NCBI RefSeq assembly: GCF_030705305.1
Contig: NZ_JAUZEE010000008.1
Coordinates: forward strand, 1-64,000
DNA length: 64,000 bases
Direction of reading: 5' to 3'
Source of the DNA: Leptothrix discophora
GTDB taxonomy: Bacteria > Pseudomonadota > Gammaproteobacteria > Burkholderiales > Burkholderiaceae_C
This document shows, piece after piece, positions 24,506-33,095 of the stretch. The translations under genes were made by a program, and so were the position numbers. Each line of letters starts with the position of its first letter. Within the stretch, counting starts at the first letter, position 1. Under the pieces are notes generated by a model, which saw only the letters and a program-made list of their open reading frames with translations, searched no databases and was not told the DNA's origin.

Positions 24506-25759
24506 ATGGCGACAAAGAAACCGGCGGCCCGCACGGCCGCCAGCGCGAAGGGCCGGGTCGGGAAGACGGACGCGAAGCCCGCAGTCCAGGCATCCGGCAA
24601 GTCAGCCGGCAAGTCAGCCGGCAAGACTGCCCCGCGCGAGCTGGTCCTGCTGGTGGCGACCCGCAAGGGTGCATGGATCCTGCGCGGCGACGCCAAGCGC
24701 AAGACCTGGGCACTGGAAGGGCCGCACTTCCACGGCCACGTGGTCCAGCACCTCGTGCTCGACCCGCGCGACGGTCGCACGCTGCTGGCCTCTGCCAAGA
24801 CCGGTCACCTCGGGCCGACCATCTTCCGCTCGACCGACTTCGGCCGGAAGTGGACCGAGGCCGAGCGTCCCCCAGCCTTCGACAAGGCGCCCGAAGGCCA
24901 GGTCGGCCGCAGCGTCGACCACACCTTCCACCTCGCGCCCGGCCCGGCCGACGAGCCCGGCAGCTGGTATGCCGGCACCTCGCCCCAGGGCCTGTTCCGC
25001 AGCGACGACGGTGGCAAGACCTGGCGCGGCCTGCCCGGCGTCAACGACAACATGACGATGCGGCCGTGGATGGGCACGGTGCAGGACGGCACGCCCGACG
25101 GGCCCAAGCTGCACTCCATCCTGATCGATCCGCGCGACCGCCGGCACCTCTACTTCGGCATGTCCGGCGGCGGCTTCCACGAGTCGCTCGACGGCGGCGA
25201 GACCTGGCAGCCGCTGCTCGACGGCATGGAAGTCGTCGGCGGCTTCGAGGCCAGCGAGCCGACCTTCCACGACCCGCATTGCGTGCGCCTCGCGCCGAGC
25301 AACCCGGACCGGCTCTGGCAGCAGAACCACTGCGGCATCTACCGCCTCGACCGGCCCGGCACGACCTGGACGCGGGTCGGCCGCAAGATGCCCAAGAAGG
25401 TCGGCGACATCGGCTTTCCCATCGTGGTGCACCCGCGCGAGGCCGACACCGCCTGGGTCTTCCCGATGGACGGCACCGACGTGTGGCCGCGCACCGCGCC
25501 GCAGGGCAAGCCGGCCGCCTACGTGACCCGCAACGGCGGGCGCACGTGGACCCGCCAGGACCAGGGTTTCCCGCCCGAACAGGCCTGGTGGACCATCAAG
25601 CGCCAGGCCATGACGGGCGACGACTGCAAGCGCGTGGGACTCTATGTCGGCACGACCCAGGGCGAGCTGTGGGCCAGTGCCGACGAGGGCGAGAGCTGGC
25701 GCTGCATCGCGCGGCATCTGCCCGAGATCTATTCGGTGGAAGCGGCCTGGAGAACGTGA
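24506..25759 (+). CDS. Asp-box/BNR repeat (sialidase-like propeller) protein
   Basis: A 417-residue beta-propeller-type protein. After a Lys/Ala-rich N-terminal tail (to about 42) come at least five Asp-box motifs: STDFGRKW (about 109), SDDGGKTW (about 166), SLDGGETW (about 227), TRNGGRTW and SADEGESW near the end. There is no signal peptide, so it is probably cytoplasmic. The usual automatic label is exo-alpha-sialidase, but sialidase catalytic residues are not evident and I would not claim that activity. GAGGAGA precedes ATG 24506. A MoaD/ThiS-like gene follows 138 bp later, and the two are often neighbours. Confidence 0.85.
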   Translation: MATKKPAARTAASAKGRVGKTDAKPAVQASGKSAGKSAGKTAPRELVLLVATRKGAWILRGDAKRKTWALEGPHFHGHVVQHLVLDPRDGRTLLASAKTGHLGPTIFRSTDFGRKWTEAERPPAFDKAPEGQVGRSVDHTFHLAPGPADEPGSWYAGTSPQGLFRSDDGGKTWRGLPGVNDNMTMRPWMGTVQDGTPDGPKLHSILIDPRDRRHLYFGMSGGGFHESLDGGETWQPLLDGMEVVGGFEASEPTFHDPHCVRLAPSNPDRLWQQNHCGIYRLDRPGTTWTRVGRKMPKKVGDIGFPIVVHPREADTAWVFPMDGTDVWPRTAPQGKPAAYVTRNGGRTWTRQDQGFPPEQAWWTIKRQAMTGDDCKRVGLYVGTTQGELWASADEGESWRCIARHLPEIYSVEAAWRT

Positions 25760-25769
25760 GCCAGGATGT

Positions 25770-25844
25770 GAGCCCCCAAGCTCGCTTTCGCTCGCTACCC
25801 CCCGAGGGGGCTGCCCGACGATGGACCAGCGGAGCCGGATCCAT
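25770..25844. repeat. dispersed intergenic repeat (copy 3, inverted)
   Basis: Inverted copy of the element at 18528: AGCCCCCAAGCTCGC and CCCCCCGAGGGGGCT module first, then GACCAGCGGAGCCGG ATCCAT (25824-25844), which is the reverse of the GTGGATCCGGCTC module. It lies between the Asp-box gene and the MoaD-like gene and could form a long hairpin in the transcript. Confidence 0.65.
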
Positions 25845-25897
25845 GGCGGGGGGCTGGATGAATGGCCGGCGCGGTCGAGTACGTTGGAGAAGAACAG

Positions 25898-26155
25898 GTG
25901 AAGGTGCTGATTCCGTCGTCCTTGTTGTCGTACACCCGGCGCATGTGGGTCGAGGCCGACGGCGCGACGCTGGACGCGTTGCTGCGGGACCTTGACCGGC
26001 AGTACCCCGGCCTGCGCTTCCGCATGGTCGACGAGCAGGACCGGCTGCGGCCGCACATGCGCGTGTTCATCGATGCCCGGCCGGTCCACGACCTCGGCCG
26101 CCCGCTCGATCCGGCCGTACCCGTGCACATCGTGCAGGCCCTGAGCGGCGGCTAG
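25898..26155 (+). CDS. MoaD/ThiS family ubiquitin-like sulfur carrier
   Basis: An 85-residue beta-grasp protein ending in the diglycine ALSGG, the hallmark of MoaD/ThiS carriers that are adenylated and turned into a C-terminal thiocarboxylate. GTG 25898 (MKVLIPSSLLSYT) is chosen because GGAG lies 8 bases upstream and it matches the family N terminus; ATG 25862 in frame is the alternative. No moaE, moeB, thiG or thiF gene lies nearby, so its partner is elsewhere. Its neighbour is the Asp-box propeller protein; the purpose of the pair is not known to me. Confidence 0.85.
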   Translation: MKVLIPSSLLSYTRRMWVEADGATLDALLRDLDRQYPGLRFRMVDEQDRLRPHMRVFIDARPVHDLGRPLDPAVPVHIVQALSGG

Positions 26156-26324
26156 CGCAGAAACGGCGCCGGGTTGCCGCCAACCTGCCCAGTCGCGCCT
26201 GTTGGCCCAGCGCGGCGAATGACAACGCGCCGGTGACCCGAGCGCCGTGCCGCCGCAAGAACAGGTCCCCGCCATCGTGGACCGGCGCAAGGACCCTCAC
26301 CTGCCGCGCCCGCAGGCCAGCGCC

Positions 26325-26394
26325 GGGCCGCCCCAAGCGGCCTGCGCCAGCCCCCCCGGGGGGCGGATCACGCGTACCCGCGTGACCGGGGGCC
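26325..26394. repeat. GGGCCGCCCCAAG-type intergenic repeat (copy 1)
   Basis: Starts GGGCCGCCCCAAG, contains CCCCCCCGGGGGG and a 7-bp hairpin TCACGCG/CGCGTGA (26368-26374/26379-26385), and ends at the gspF stop. The 5' module recurs at 27655 and 48323. It probably marks the end of the gsp transcript. Bases 26156-26324 before it show no gene. Confidence 0.55.
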
Positions 26395-27615
26395 TTATTT
26401 CACCCAGGTGTTGAGCTGGATGATGGGCAGCAGCACGGCCAGCACGATCAGCATCACGGCCAGGCCCATCACGACGATCAGCAGCGGCTCCAGGATGGTG
26501 GCCGTCTGCATGGCGCGGCGCTGGACCTCGGTGCCGAGCTGGTTGGCGGCGCGCTGCAGCATCTGCGGCAGCTCGCCGGTCTGCTCGCCCAGGCGGGCGA
26601 ACATGGCCAGCAGGCCGGGAAAGCGCTTCTTGGCGGCCAGCGCCGATCCCAGTGGCGCGCCTTCACGGACCTGCGCCAGCGCGTCCATCGCGTCGGCCCG
26701 CATGGCCTCGTTGGACAGCGTCTCGGCCGCCGCCTGCAGCGCCTTGAGGATGGGCACGCCCGCGCCAGCCAGCATCGCCAGCGTGCCGGCGAAACGGGCC
26801 GCGTTGTAGCCGCGGGCGAGCTTGCCCAGCAGCGGCAGCGTCAGGAAGCCGGCGTCCAGCCGCTCGCGCGTGGCGGCGTTGCGGCGCATCAGCTTGAGCG
26901 TGCCGACCGCGCCGGCGACCGCCAGCAGCAGCAGCCAGCCCCAGCCGCGCAGGAAGGCGCTGATGCCCAGCATGGCGCTGGTCAGCCAGGGCAGCGCGCG
27001 CTTGCCGCCAACGAAGACCTGGGCGACCTGCGGCACCACGTAGGTGACCAGGAAGACGACGATGACGATCGCCACCAGCGAGACGATGGCCGGGTAGAGC
27101 GCCGCGCCGATCAGCTTGGCCTTCAGCGCCTGGCGTTCTTCCAGGTCGTCGGCCAGCTTCTCGAGCACGCGGCCGAGCTGGCCGGTCTGCTCGCCGGCCG
27201 AGACCACCGCGCGGTAAATGTCGTCGAACTCGCGTGGCGCGGTGCCGAGCGCGCGGGCGAAGGTGGAGCCGGCGTTGACCTCGGCGCGCAGGTGCGCCAG
27301 CAGCTCGGCCTGGCGCGGCTCCTCGGCCTCGTCGGCCAGGGCGGTCAGGGCGCGTTCGAGCGGCAGTCCGGCGGCGACCAGGCCGGCGAGCTGGCGGGTC
27401 CAGATCGCCAGCGTGGTCGAGGTGAAGACCCGCTTGCGCATCATCGACGCCCCGACCTGCGCGCCGCTCTCGTTGCTGGCCACCGGCTGCACCTCCATCG
27501 GCACCAGCGCACGGGCGCGCAGCATCGAGCGCACCGCCTTGGCGTTGTCGCCGTCCAGCAGCCCGGTCTGGGTCTTGCCGTCGGCGTCGAGGGCTTCAAA
27601 ACGGTAGGCGGGCAT
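26395..27615 (-). CDS. gspF: type II secretion inner-membrane platform protein GspF
   Basis: Polytopic membrane protein of 406 residues at the centre of the type II secretion assembly platform, linking the GspE ATPase to pseudopilus growth. Two repeated GspF cytoplasmic domains (about 70-195 and 275-400) alternate with three membrane segments (near 170-195, 220-240 and 375-400), with the typical PLERALTALADE and AGEQTGQLGRVLEKLADDLE stretches. It is the last gene of the gspG-to-gspF operon, behind gspE with a 110-bp gap holding a repeat. Confidence 0.96.
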   Translation of the reverse strand: MPAYRFEALDADGKTQTGLLDGDNAKAVRSMLRARALVPMEVQPVASNESGAQVGASMMRKRVFTSTTLAIWTRQLAGLVAAGLPLERALTALADEAEEPRQAELLAHLRAEVNAGSTFARALGTAPREFDDIYRAVVSAGEQTGQLGRVLEKLADDLEERQALKAKLIGAALYPAIVSLVAIVIVVFLVTYVVPQVAQVFVGGKRALPWLTSAMLGISAFLRGWGWLLLLAVAGAVGTLKLMRRNAATRERLDAGFLTLPLLGKLARGYNAARFAGTLAMLAGAGVPILKALQAAAETLSNEAMRADAMDALAQVREGAPLGSALAAKKRFPGLLAMFARLGEQTGELPQMLQRAANQLGTEVQRRAMQTATILEPLLIVVMGLAVMLIVLAVLLPIIQLNTWVK

Positions 27616-27654
27616 GGCTCAGATTCCTTCAGGGCCGGCGCACGCTCGGCCGGC

Positions 27655-27723
27655 GGGCCGCCCCAAGGCCGGGCGCGCCCCTCCGGGGGGCAGCGCGGGG
27701 CCGAAGACATCAGCGTGGGGGCC
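27655..27723. repeat. GGGCCGCCCCAAG-type intergenic repeat (copy 2)
   Basis: Starts GGGCCGCCCCAAGG at 27655 and continues with CCCCTCCGGGGGGCAGCG and a GTGGGGGCCC end. It fills most of the gap between gspE and gspF, so it could reduce gspF expression by pausing or ending part of the transcription. Confidence 0.55.
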
Positions 27724-27725
27724 CG

Positions 27726-29141
27726 TCATTCCCGGGTGACGCGGAGCAGTTCTTCGCTGGACGTGATGCCGGCGGCGACCAGCCGCATGCCGTCCTCGCG
27801 CATCGTCTTCATGCCGCCCTGCTCGGCCGCCACGAAGAGCTGCGATTCGGCCGCGCGGTTGTGGACCAGCGCGCGGATCTTGTCGTCGGCCACCAGCAGC
27901 TCGTAGATGCCGGTGCGGCCGCGGTAGCCGGTGCGGCCGCAGGCCTCGCAGCCGACCGCATGCCAGCGGCCGCGCTCGTCCTGGCGCTTGCAGTCGCCGC
28001 AGAGCTTGCGCACCAGGCGCTGGGCCAGCACGCCGATCAGGCTGGAGCTGAGCAGGAAGGGCTCGATGCCCATGTCGGTCAGGCGGGTGACGGCGCTGGG
28101 CGCGTCGTTGGTGTGCAGCGTGGCCAGCACCAGGTGACCGGTCAGCGAGGCCTGCACCGCGATCTGCGCGGTCTCGTGGTCGCGGATCTCGCCGATCATG
28201 ATGACGTCCGGGTCCTGCCGCAGGATGGCGCGCAGGGCCTTGGCGAAGGTCAGGTCGATGCGGGCGTTGACCTGCGTCTGGCCGATGCCGGGCAGCTCGT
28301 ACTCGACCGGGTCCTCGACCGTCAGCACGTTGGTCGTGCTGGTGTCGACCTCGGCCAGGCCGGCGTAGAGCGTGGTGGTCTTGCCCGAGCCGGTCGGGCC
28401 GGTCACGAGCACGATGCCGTGTGGCTGGGCGATCAGGCGCTGGAAGCGCGCCAGCGTGTCGCCTTCCATGCCCAGGCCGGCCAGCGAGAACTTGGCCTCG
28501 CCCTTGTCCAGCAGGCGCAGCACCGCGCGTTCGCCATGCACGCCGGGCAGGGTCGAGACACGCACGTCGATGGCCCGCCCGCCGATGCGCAGCGAGATGC
28601 GGCCGTCCTGCGGCAGGCGCTTCTCGGCGATGTCCAGCTCGGCCATGATCTTCAGGCGCGAGATCAGCGCCGCATGCAGCGCCTTGTTGGGCTGCACCAC
28701 CTCGCGCAGCGTGCCGTCGACGCGGAAGCGCACCGCGCTGCTGCGCTCGTAGGGCTCGATGTGGATGTCGCTCGCGCCGTCCTTGGCCGCCTGCGTCAGC
28801 AGCGCGTTGAGCATGCGGATGATGGGCGCGTCGTTGCTGGCTTCCAGCAGGTCCTCGACCGCTGGCAGGTCCTGCATCATGCGGCTCAGGTCGACGGCGC
28901 TCTCGACCTCGCCGACGACCGCGGCGGCGCTCGACTCGCCGCCGGCATAGGCCGCGGCGATGCGGCGGGCCAGCGACTCGGGCGGCTCCAGTTCCAGCGC
29001 GTCGACCGCGTAGAGGCGCTGGACCTCGGCCAGCGCGCTGCGGTCGACGGCGGCGTCGGTCCACAGCACCAGGCGCTGGCCGTCGTCCTCCAGCAGGATG
29101 CGCTGGGCCTTGGCCCAGGCGTAGGGCAGCGGATGGCGCAT
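27726..29141 (-). CDS. gspE: type II secretion ATPase GspE
   Basis: Cytoplasmic hexameric ATPase that powers pseudopilus assembly, 471 residues. Walker A GPTGSGKT at 248-255, the Asp box and Walker B region (IMIGEIRDHETAQIA), the His box (ATLHTND) and a four-cysteine zinc motif (LCGDCK and CEACGRTGY) are all present. The N-terminal domain is shorter than in E. coli or Vibrio GspE (about 500), as in the Burkholderiales form. It lies 13 bp behind gspD. Confidence 0.97.
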   Translation of the reverse strand: MRHPLPYAWAKAQRILLEDDGQRLVLWTDAAVDRSALAEVQRLYAVDALELEPPESLARRIAAAYAGGESSAAAVVGEVESAVDLSRMMQDLPAVEDLLEASNDAPIIRMLNALLTQAAKDGASDIHIEPYERSSAVRFRVDGTLREVVQPNKALHAALISRLKIMAELDIAEKRLPQDGRISLRIGGRAIDVRVSTLPGVHGERAVLRLLDKGEAKFSLAGLGMEGDTLARFQRLIAQPHGIVLVTGPTGSGKTTTLYAGLAEVDTSTTNVLTVEDPVEYELPGIGQTQVNARIDLTFAKALRAILRQDPDVIMIGEIRDHETAQIAVQASLTGHLVLATLHTNDAPSAVTRLTDMGIEPFLLSSSLIGVLAQRLVRKLCGDCKRQDERGRWHAVGCEACGRTGYRGRTGIYELLVADDKIRALVHNRAAESQLFVAAEQGGMKTMREDGMRLVAAGITSSEELLRVTRE

Positions 29142-29154
29142 GCGGCGTCCCTGC

Positions 29155-31422
29155 TCAGCGGCCGGTGGCCGGCTTGCCCCAGTCGGCCGGAGCCGCTGCG
29201 GCAGGCGCAGCCGGTGCCGACCCGGCAGTCCCCGGCCGGCGGATCTCGGGGATCACGGCCGACTCGTTGATGTTGCCGATCACCGAAGGCTTGGGCTGGC
29301 CGTTGAGCTGCTGGGCCCGGATCGCGTCGTAGCGGTCCAGCGTCAGCGCGTTGGCATCGTCCTGCGTGCGCATCACGACCGGGCGCAGGAAGACCAGCAG
29401 GTTGCTCTTGGTGCGCTGGCGCTTCTCGGAGCGGAACAGGTTGCCCAGCAGCGGGATGCTGGCCAGGCCGGGGACCTTTTCCTCGTTGTCGCCGAAGTCG
29501 TCCTTGAGCAGCCCGCCGAGCACCATGATCTGGCCGTCGTCGACCACGACGGTGGTCTCGATCGAGCTCTTGTCGGTGGTCGGGCCGGCGGTCGACGAGA
29601 CCGAGGTGACGGTCGAGTTCTCCTGGAAGATCACCATGCGCACGGTGCCGTTCTCGCCGATCTGCGGCTTGACCCGCAGCGTCAGGCCGACGTCCTTGCG
29701 CTCGATGGTCTGGAACGGGTTGGTCGCGCCGGTGCCGGTGCCGGTGTTGGTGAAGGTGCCGGTCACGAAGGGCACGTTCTGGCCGATCACGATCTTGGCC
29801 TCCTCGTTGTCGAGCGAGACGAGGTTGGGCGTCGACAGGATGTTGGCGCCGGTGTTCGATTCGAGGAAGCGGGCCAGCGCGCCCAGCGTGTAGACGCCGT
29901 TGATGGCCTTGAACAGGCCGACGTTCAGGCCGGTGCCCAGCGACGGCGCGGTGTTGGTCGACGCGGCCAGCGACAGGTTGACGATGTTGGAGCCGGCCCC
30001 GGCCGTGGCCGAGTAGTTGGTGCCGACCGCCACGCCGTACTTGTCGCCCTTGCTGCCCAGCAGCGTCTGCCACTGGAAGCCGAACTCGGCCGCCTGGGTC
30101 GCGTCCATCTTGACGATCATCGACTCGACATAGACCTGCGCGCGGCGCGCGTCGAGCTGGTCGATCACGCCGCGCAGCTGGCGGTAGACCGGTTCGGGTG
30201 CGCTGATGATGAGCGAGTTGGTGGCCGGGTCGGCCTGGATGAAGCCGCCGGTCGACGGGCTGGCGGCTGCGGCGACCGGGGCCGTGCTCTGCGGCGACGC
30301 GGCGTTGTTGCCGCCGGCCGCCGCCAGTGTCTGGCCCTGGCCCGGCGTGCCGGCCGACAGGCCGGTCGCGCCGCTGCCACCGGCGCCGCCGCCGGAGCCG
30401 CCACCCGCGCCGTAGGCCGCACGCAGCACCTGGGCGAGCTTCACCGCATCGGCGTTCTTCAGGTAGACGACGTAGATGTTGCCGGCCGGCCCGCCGGCGG
30501 GCGTCGGTCGGTCGAGCTTGTCGATCACCGCGATCACGGCGGCCAGCCGGGCCGGGTTGGGTGCGCGGATCAGCAGCGCGTTGGTGCGCGGGTCGGCCAC
30601 CACCGACACGACCGCAGTACCCGGCGCCGCACCCGCCGCGGCCGCGCCACCGTCGGCGAAGCGCTGGACGATGGGCGCAAGGTCCGAGGCCAGCGCGTGC
30701 TGCAGCGGGAAGACCTCCAGCCCGCTGTGCGAAGGCACGTCCAGCGCCGCGATGATCTTGGCCAGGCGCTGCAGGTTGTCGGCGTAGTCGGTGATCACCA
30801 GGCTGTTGTTGCCCGGGTTGGCGTTGATCGTGTTGTTCGGCGTGATCAGCGGGCGCAGCACGGTCACCAGGTTGTTGGCGTTCTCGTGCTGGATGCGGAA
30901 GATCTGGGTCAGGATCTGGTCGCCGCGTCCGACCACCGATCCGACCGAGACCGAACCGGTCTGCAGCTTGGCCTCGGCCTCGGGCACGACCTTGAGCAGC
31001 CCGGCGACCTCGACCACCGCGAAGCCCAGGCCGCGCAGCGCGGCGAGGTAGTTCAGGAAGGCCTCGCGCTGGGTCAGCTTCTGCTCGCTGTAGAGCGTCA
31101 TCGTGCCCTTGACGCGCGGGTCGACCACGATCTGGCGGTCCAGGATCGCGGCCATCGCACGCGACACCGCGTCGATCTCGGCGTTGACGAAGTTGATCTG
31201 CACCAGCTCGCGCTGGGCCGCGCGGCTGCGGGTGGACGAGGCGGCGCTGGCCGGCGGCTTGGCGGCGGCGGGCGGCGTCGCGGCGCCGGGGTTCTGCGCC
31301 CAGGCCAGCGGCGTCAGCGACGGGGCCAGCACCGCGCAGGACAGCAGCGTGGCGGCCAGCCCTTGCAGGCGCAGCCGGGCAGGGCGGGATGCGGCCGGAG
31401 CGGGACGCAGCTTCATGGTCAT
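29155..31422 (-). CDS. gspD: type II secretion outer-membrane secretin GspD
   Basis: Outer-membrane secretin channel of 755 residues. A signal peptide ends near residue 42 (PLAWA|Q), then an N0 domain (INFVNAEIDAVSRAM), N1-N3 domains with a Gly/Ala-rich insert (GAGGGSGGGAGGSGATG), and the C-terminal secretin barrel with VPLL-type motif PGLASIPLLGNLF. ATG 31422 overlaps the gspN stop by four bases. It lies late in the operon, between gspN and gspE. No pilotin gene was seen near it. Confidence 0.96.
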   Translation of the reverse strand: MTMKLRPAPAASRPARLRLQGLAATLLSCAVLAPSLTPLAWAQNPGAATPPAAAKPPASAASSTRSRAAQRELVQINFVNAEIDAVSRAMAAILDRQIVVDPRVKGTMTLYSEQKLTQREAFLNYLAALRGLGFAVVEVAGLLKVVPEAEAKLQTGSVSVGSVVGRGDQILTQIFRIQHENANNLVTVLRPLITPNNTINANPGNNSLVITDYADNLQRLAKIIAALDVPSHSGLEVFPLQHALASDLAPIVQRFADGGAAAAGAAPGTAVVSVVADPRTNALLIRAPNPARLAAVIAVIDKLDRPTPAGGPAGNIYVVYLKNADAVKLAQVLRAAYGAGGGSGGGAGGSGATGLSAGTPGQGQTLAAAGGNNAASPQSTAPVAAAASPSTGGFIQADPATNSLIISAPEPVYRQLRGVIDQLDARRAQVYVESMIVKMDATQAAEFGFQWQTLLGSKGDKYGVAVGTNYSATAGAGSNIVNLSLAASTNTAPSLGTGLNVGLFKAINGVYTLGALARFLESNTGANILSTPNLVSLDNEEAKIVIGQNVPFVTGTFTNTGTGTGATNPFQTIERKDVGLTLRVKPQIGENGTVRMVIFQENSTVTSVSSTAGPTTDKSSIETTVVVDDGQIMVLGGLLKDDFGDNEEKVPGLASIPLLGNLFRSEKRQRTKSNLLVFLRPVVMRTQDDANALTLDRYDAIRAQQLNGQPKPSVIGNINESAVIPEIRRPGTAGSAPAAPAAAAPADWGKPATGR

Positions 31423-32411
31423 CCGATCGTGAGCACGGAGCGCGCGCCGTCGCGCCGTCCGATGATGTTGAGCAGGTTGCTGAGCGCGGCCTGGTCGGCC
31501 TCGGCCGCGCTGGCCTCGCCGCGCAGGCGCAGGCCGCTGGCACTCCAGCTGCCCTGGCCCGACAGCAGCAGGGCGCCGTCGAGGGTGCTCAGGCCGACCT
31601 GGGCGGTGCCGGCCTGGGCCGGGTCGGCGCTGATGGCGATGCGGTAGCTGCCCAGGCGCGGCAGCGTGGCCAGGCGCGAGGAAAAGTCGCGCAGTTCCAG
31701 GACGGCCTGGCCTTCCATCGAGAACCGCCCGGCGGCCCATTCGAGCTTCAGGCCTTGCGTGCCCAGGCGCAGCGCACCGCCGGGCTGCAGCGTGTTCCAG
31801 GGCGTGCCCAGGCCGACCAGCCAGGCGGCCGGCCACTGGGCGATCCAGCGGCTGCCGTCGGGTTCAGGGGCGGCGGCGCCGGGGCTGCGGCTGCCGGGAT
31901 CGTCCAGACCCTGCACCCGCACGGCGACGCGGCCCCAGCCGGGCTGCACGCGGACTTCGGCGGTGCCTTGGATGCAGCAGTCCTGGCGCAGGTTCAGGGC
32001 CAGGCCGAGGCCGTCGAGCAGCGTCGGGCGCAGCGTCCAGCCCAGCCGGCCGGGCAGGGCACGGGCATCGCGGCTGCCGGCGCCGGCACCCAGCACGAGC
32101 ACCGCGTCGCCGGACCAGACGGTGCCGCGCGCGTCGGCCAGCTGGACCTGGTCGCGGCTGGCGCTGGCGACCGCATCGGCCAGCCAGCGCGCCGGCGCGA
32201 AGGCGACCAGCGTCAGCAGGCCGCCCAGCAGCGCACCCCAGAAGGCCCAGCGGCGCGGCTGGCGCTCGGCATGGGCGGCCTCGCGTTCACGCTGCAGCGT
32301 GGCCAGGCGCCGGCCCGGCGCGCCGCTGCCGAAGGCCGACGGCAGACCGGCGAGCGAGGGCTCGCGGCGGCGCAGCGACCAGGCAGGGAGGGCGGGCAGG
32401 CGGCGGGACAT
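31419..32411 (-). CDS. gspN: type II secretion protein GspN
   Basis: Accessory type II secretion protein of 330 residues, found only in some systems, thought to sit in the inner membrane with a periplasmic domain. A basic, Arg-rich cytoplasmic tail of about 50 residues precedes one membrane segment (FWGALLGGLLTLVAFAPARW), followed by the GspN domain (VQLADARGTVWSGDAVL). The cytoplasmic tail is longer than usual. It is coupled to gspD by a 4-base overlap and separated from gspM by 117 bp with a tandem repeat. Confidence 0.88.
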   Translation of the reverse strand: MSRRLPALPAWSLRRREPSLAGLPSAFGSGAPGRRLATLQREREAAHAERQPRRWAFWGALLGGLLTLVAFAPARWLADAVASASRDQVQLADARGTVWSGDAVLVLGAGAGSRDARALPGRLGWTLRPTLLDGLGLALNLRQDCCIQGTAEVRVQPGWGRVAVRVQGLDDPGSRSPGAAAPEPDGSRWIAQWPAAWLVGLGTPWNTLQPGGALRLGTQGLKLEWAAGRFSMEGQAVLELRDFSSRLATLPRLGSYRIAISADPAQAGTAQVGLSTLDGALLLSGQGSWSASGLRLRGEASAAEADQAALSNLLNIIGRRDGARSVLTIG

Positions 32412-32464
32412 GGGCTGAGGGCGTCGCGTGATGGGGGTGTGGTCGTTGCAGGGAGTGCGAGATG

Positions 32465-32519
32465 GGTGGGCGTTGTGTGGGCGTTGTATGGGCGATGTGT
32501 GGGCGATCTGTGGTCGATC
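32465..32519. repeat. 11-bp tandem repeat, five units
   Basis: Five imperfect direct repeats in register: GGTGGGCGTTG (32465), TGTGGGCGTTG (32476), TATGGGCGATG (32487), TGTGGGCGATC (32498), TGTGGTCGATC (32509). The 11-bp period is about one helical turn. It occupies the gap between gspM and gspN inside the secretion operon. Confidence 0.8.
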
Positions 32520-32528
32520 CGCTTGCGA

Positions 32529-33095
32529 TCAGCCCGGACGCCCCAGCGCCAGCACGACGCTGCCGCCGTACAGCGCCCCAATGCGGTTGACCTGCAGCTC
32601 GACGACGCGGGCGCGGGCCGCGCCGCGCACCTCGGCCAGCCAGCCGGTCAAGGTGGCCGCATCAAGGCCGGTCAGCGTGATGGTCGCGCGGTCGCCGGCC
32701 ATCTGCAGCTTGGCGTTGGCGCCCAGCCGGGTGACGGCCGCGCGCAGCGCCGCCTCGGCCTGCTCGGGCGAGATCGGCGGCAAGGCCCGCAGCTCGCGCG
32801 CTTCCTGCGCCAGCAGTTGCATCTCGGCCAGCTGCAGGTCCAGCGCGGCGCGTTGTGCCGGCACGGTCCGCAGCGTGTTCAGGGCCGGCTGCACCGCGAT
32901 CTGCCAGACCAGCAGCAGGCCGACCGCCGCGGCGGCCCAGCCCACCATGCGGCGCTCGCGCGGGGCCAGCGCGGACCAGCGTTCGCGCAGCGGCGCGGTG
33001 TGCGGTGCCAGTGCCGCCGCCAGCGGCTGCAGCCGCGCGCCAAGGGCGCTGGCCGGCGCCGGTCGGTGGCGCGTGGGCGTCAGGGACCGGCTCAT
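32529..33095 (-). CDS. gspM: type II secretion protein GspM
   Basis: Bitopic inner-membrane protein of the assembly platform, 188 residues, that binds and stabilises GspL. One membrane segment (GWAAAAVGLLLVWQIAV, about 52-68) is followed by a coiled region and the ferredoxin-like periplasmic domain (ATITLTGLDAATLTGWLAEV). Start ATG 33095 overlaps the gspL stop by four bases. Confidence 0.93.
   Translation of the reverse strand: MSRSLTPTRHRPAPASALGARLQPLAAALAPHTAPLRERWSALAPRERRMVGWAAAAVGLLLVWQIAVQPALNTLRTVPAQRAALDLQLAEMQLLAQEARELRALPPISPEQAEAALRAAVTRLGANAKLQMAGDRATITLTGLDAATLTGWLAEVRGAARARVVELQVNRIGALYGGSVVLALGRPG

Noticed and set aside
24506-25759. Calling the Asp-box protein a sialidase
   Set aside because: Asp boxes are structural; no signal peptide and no recognisable Arg triad or Tyr/Glu nucleophile pair of sialidases was seen.
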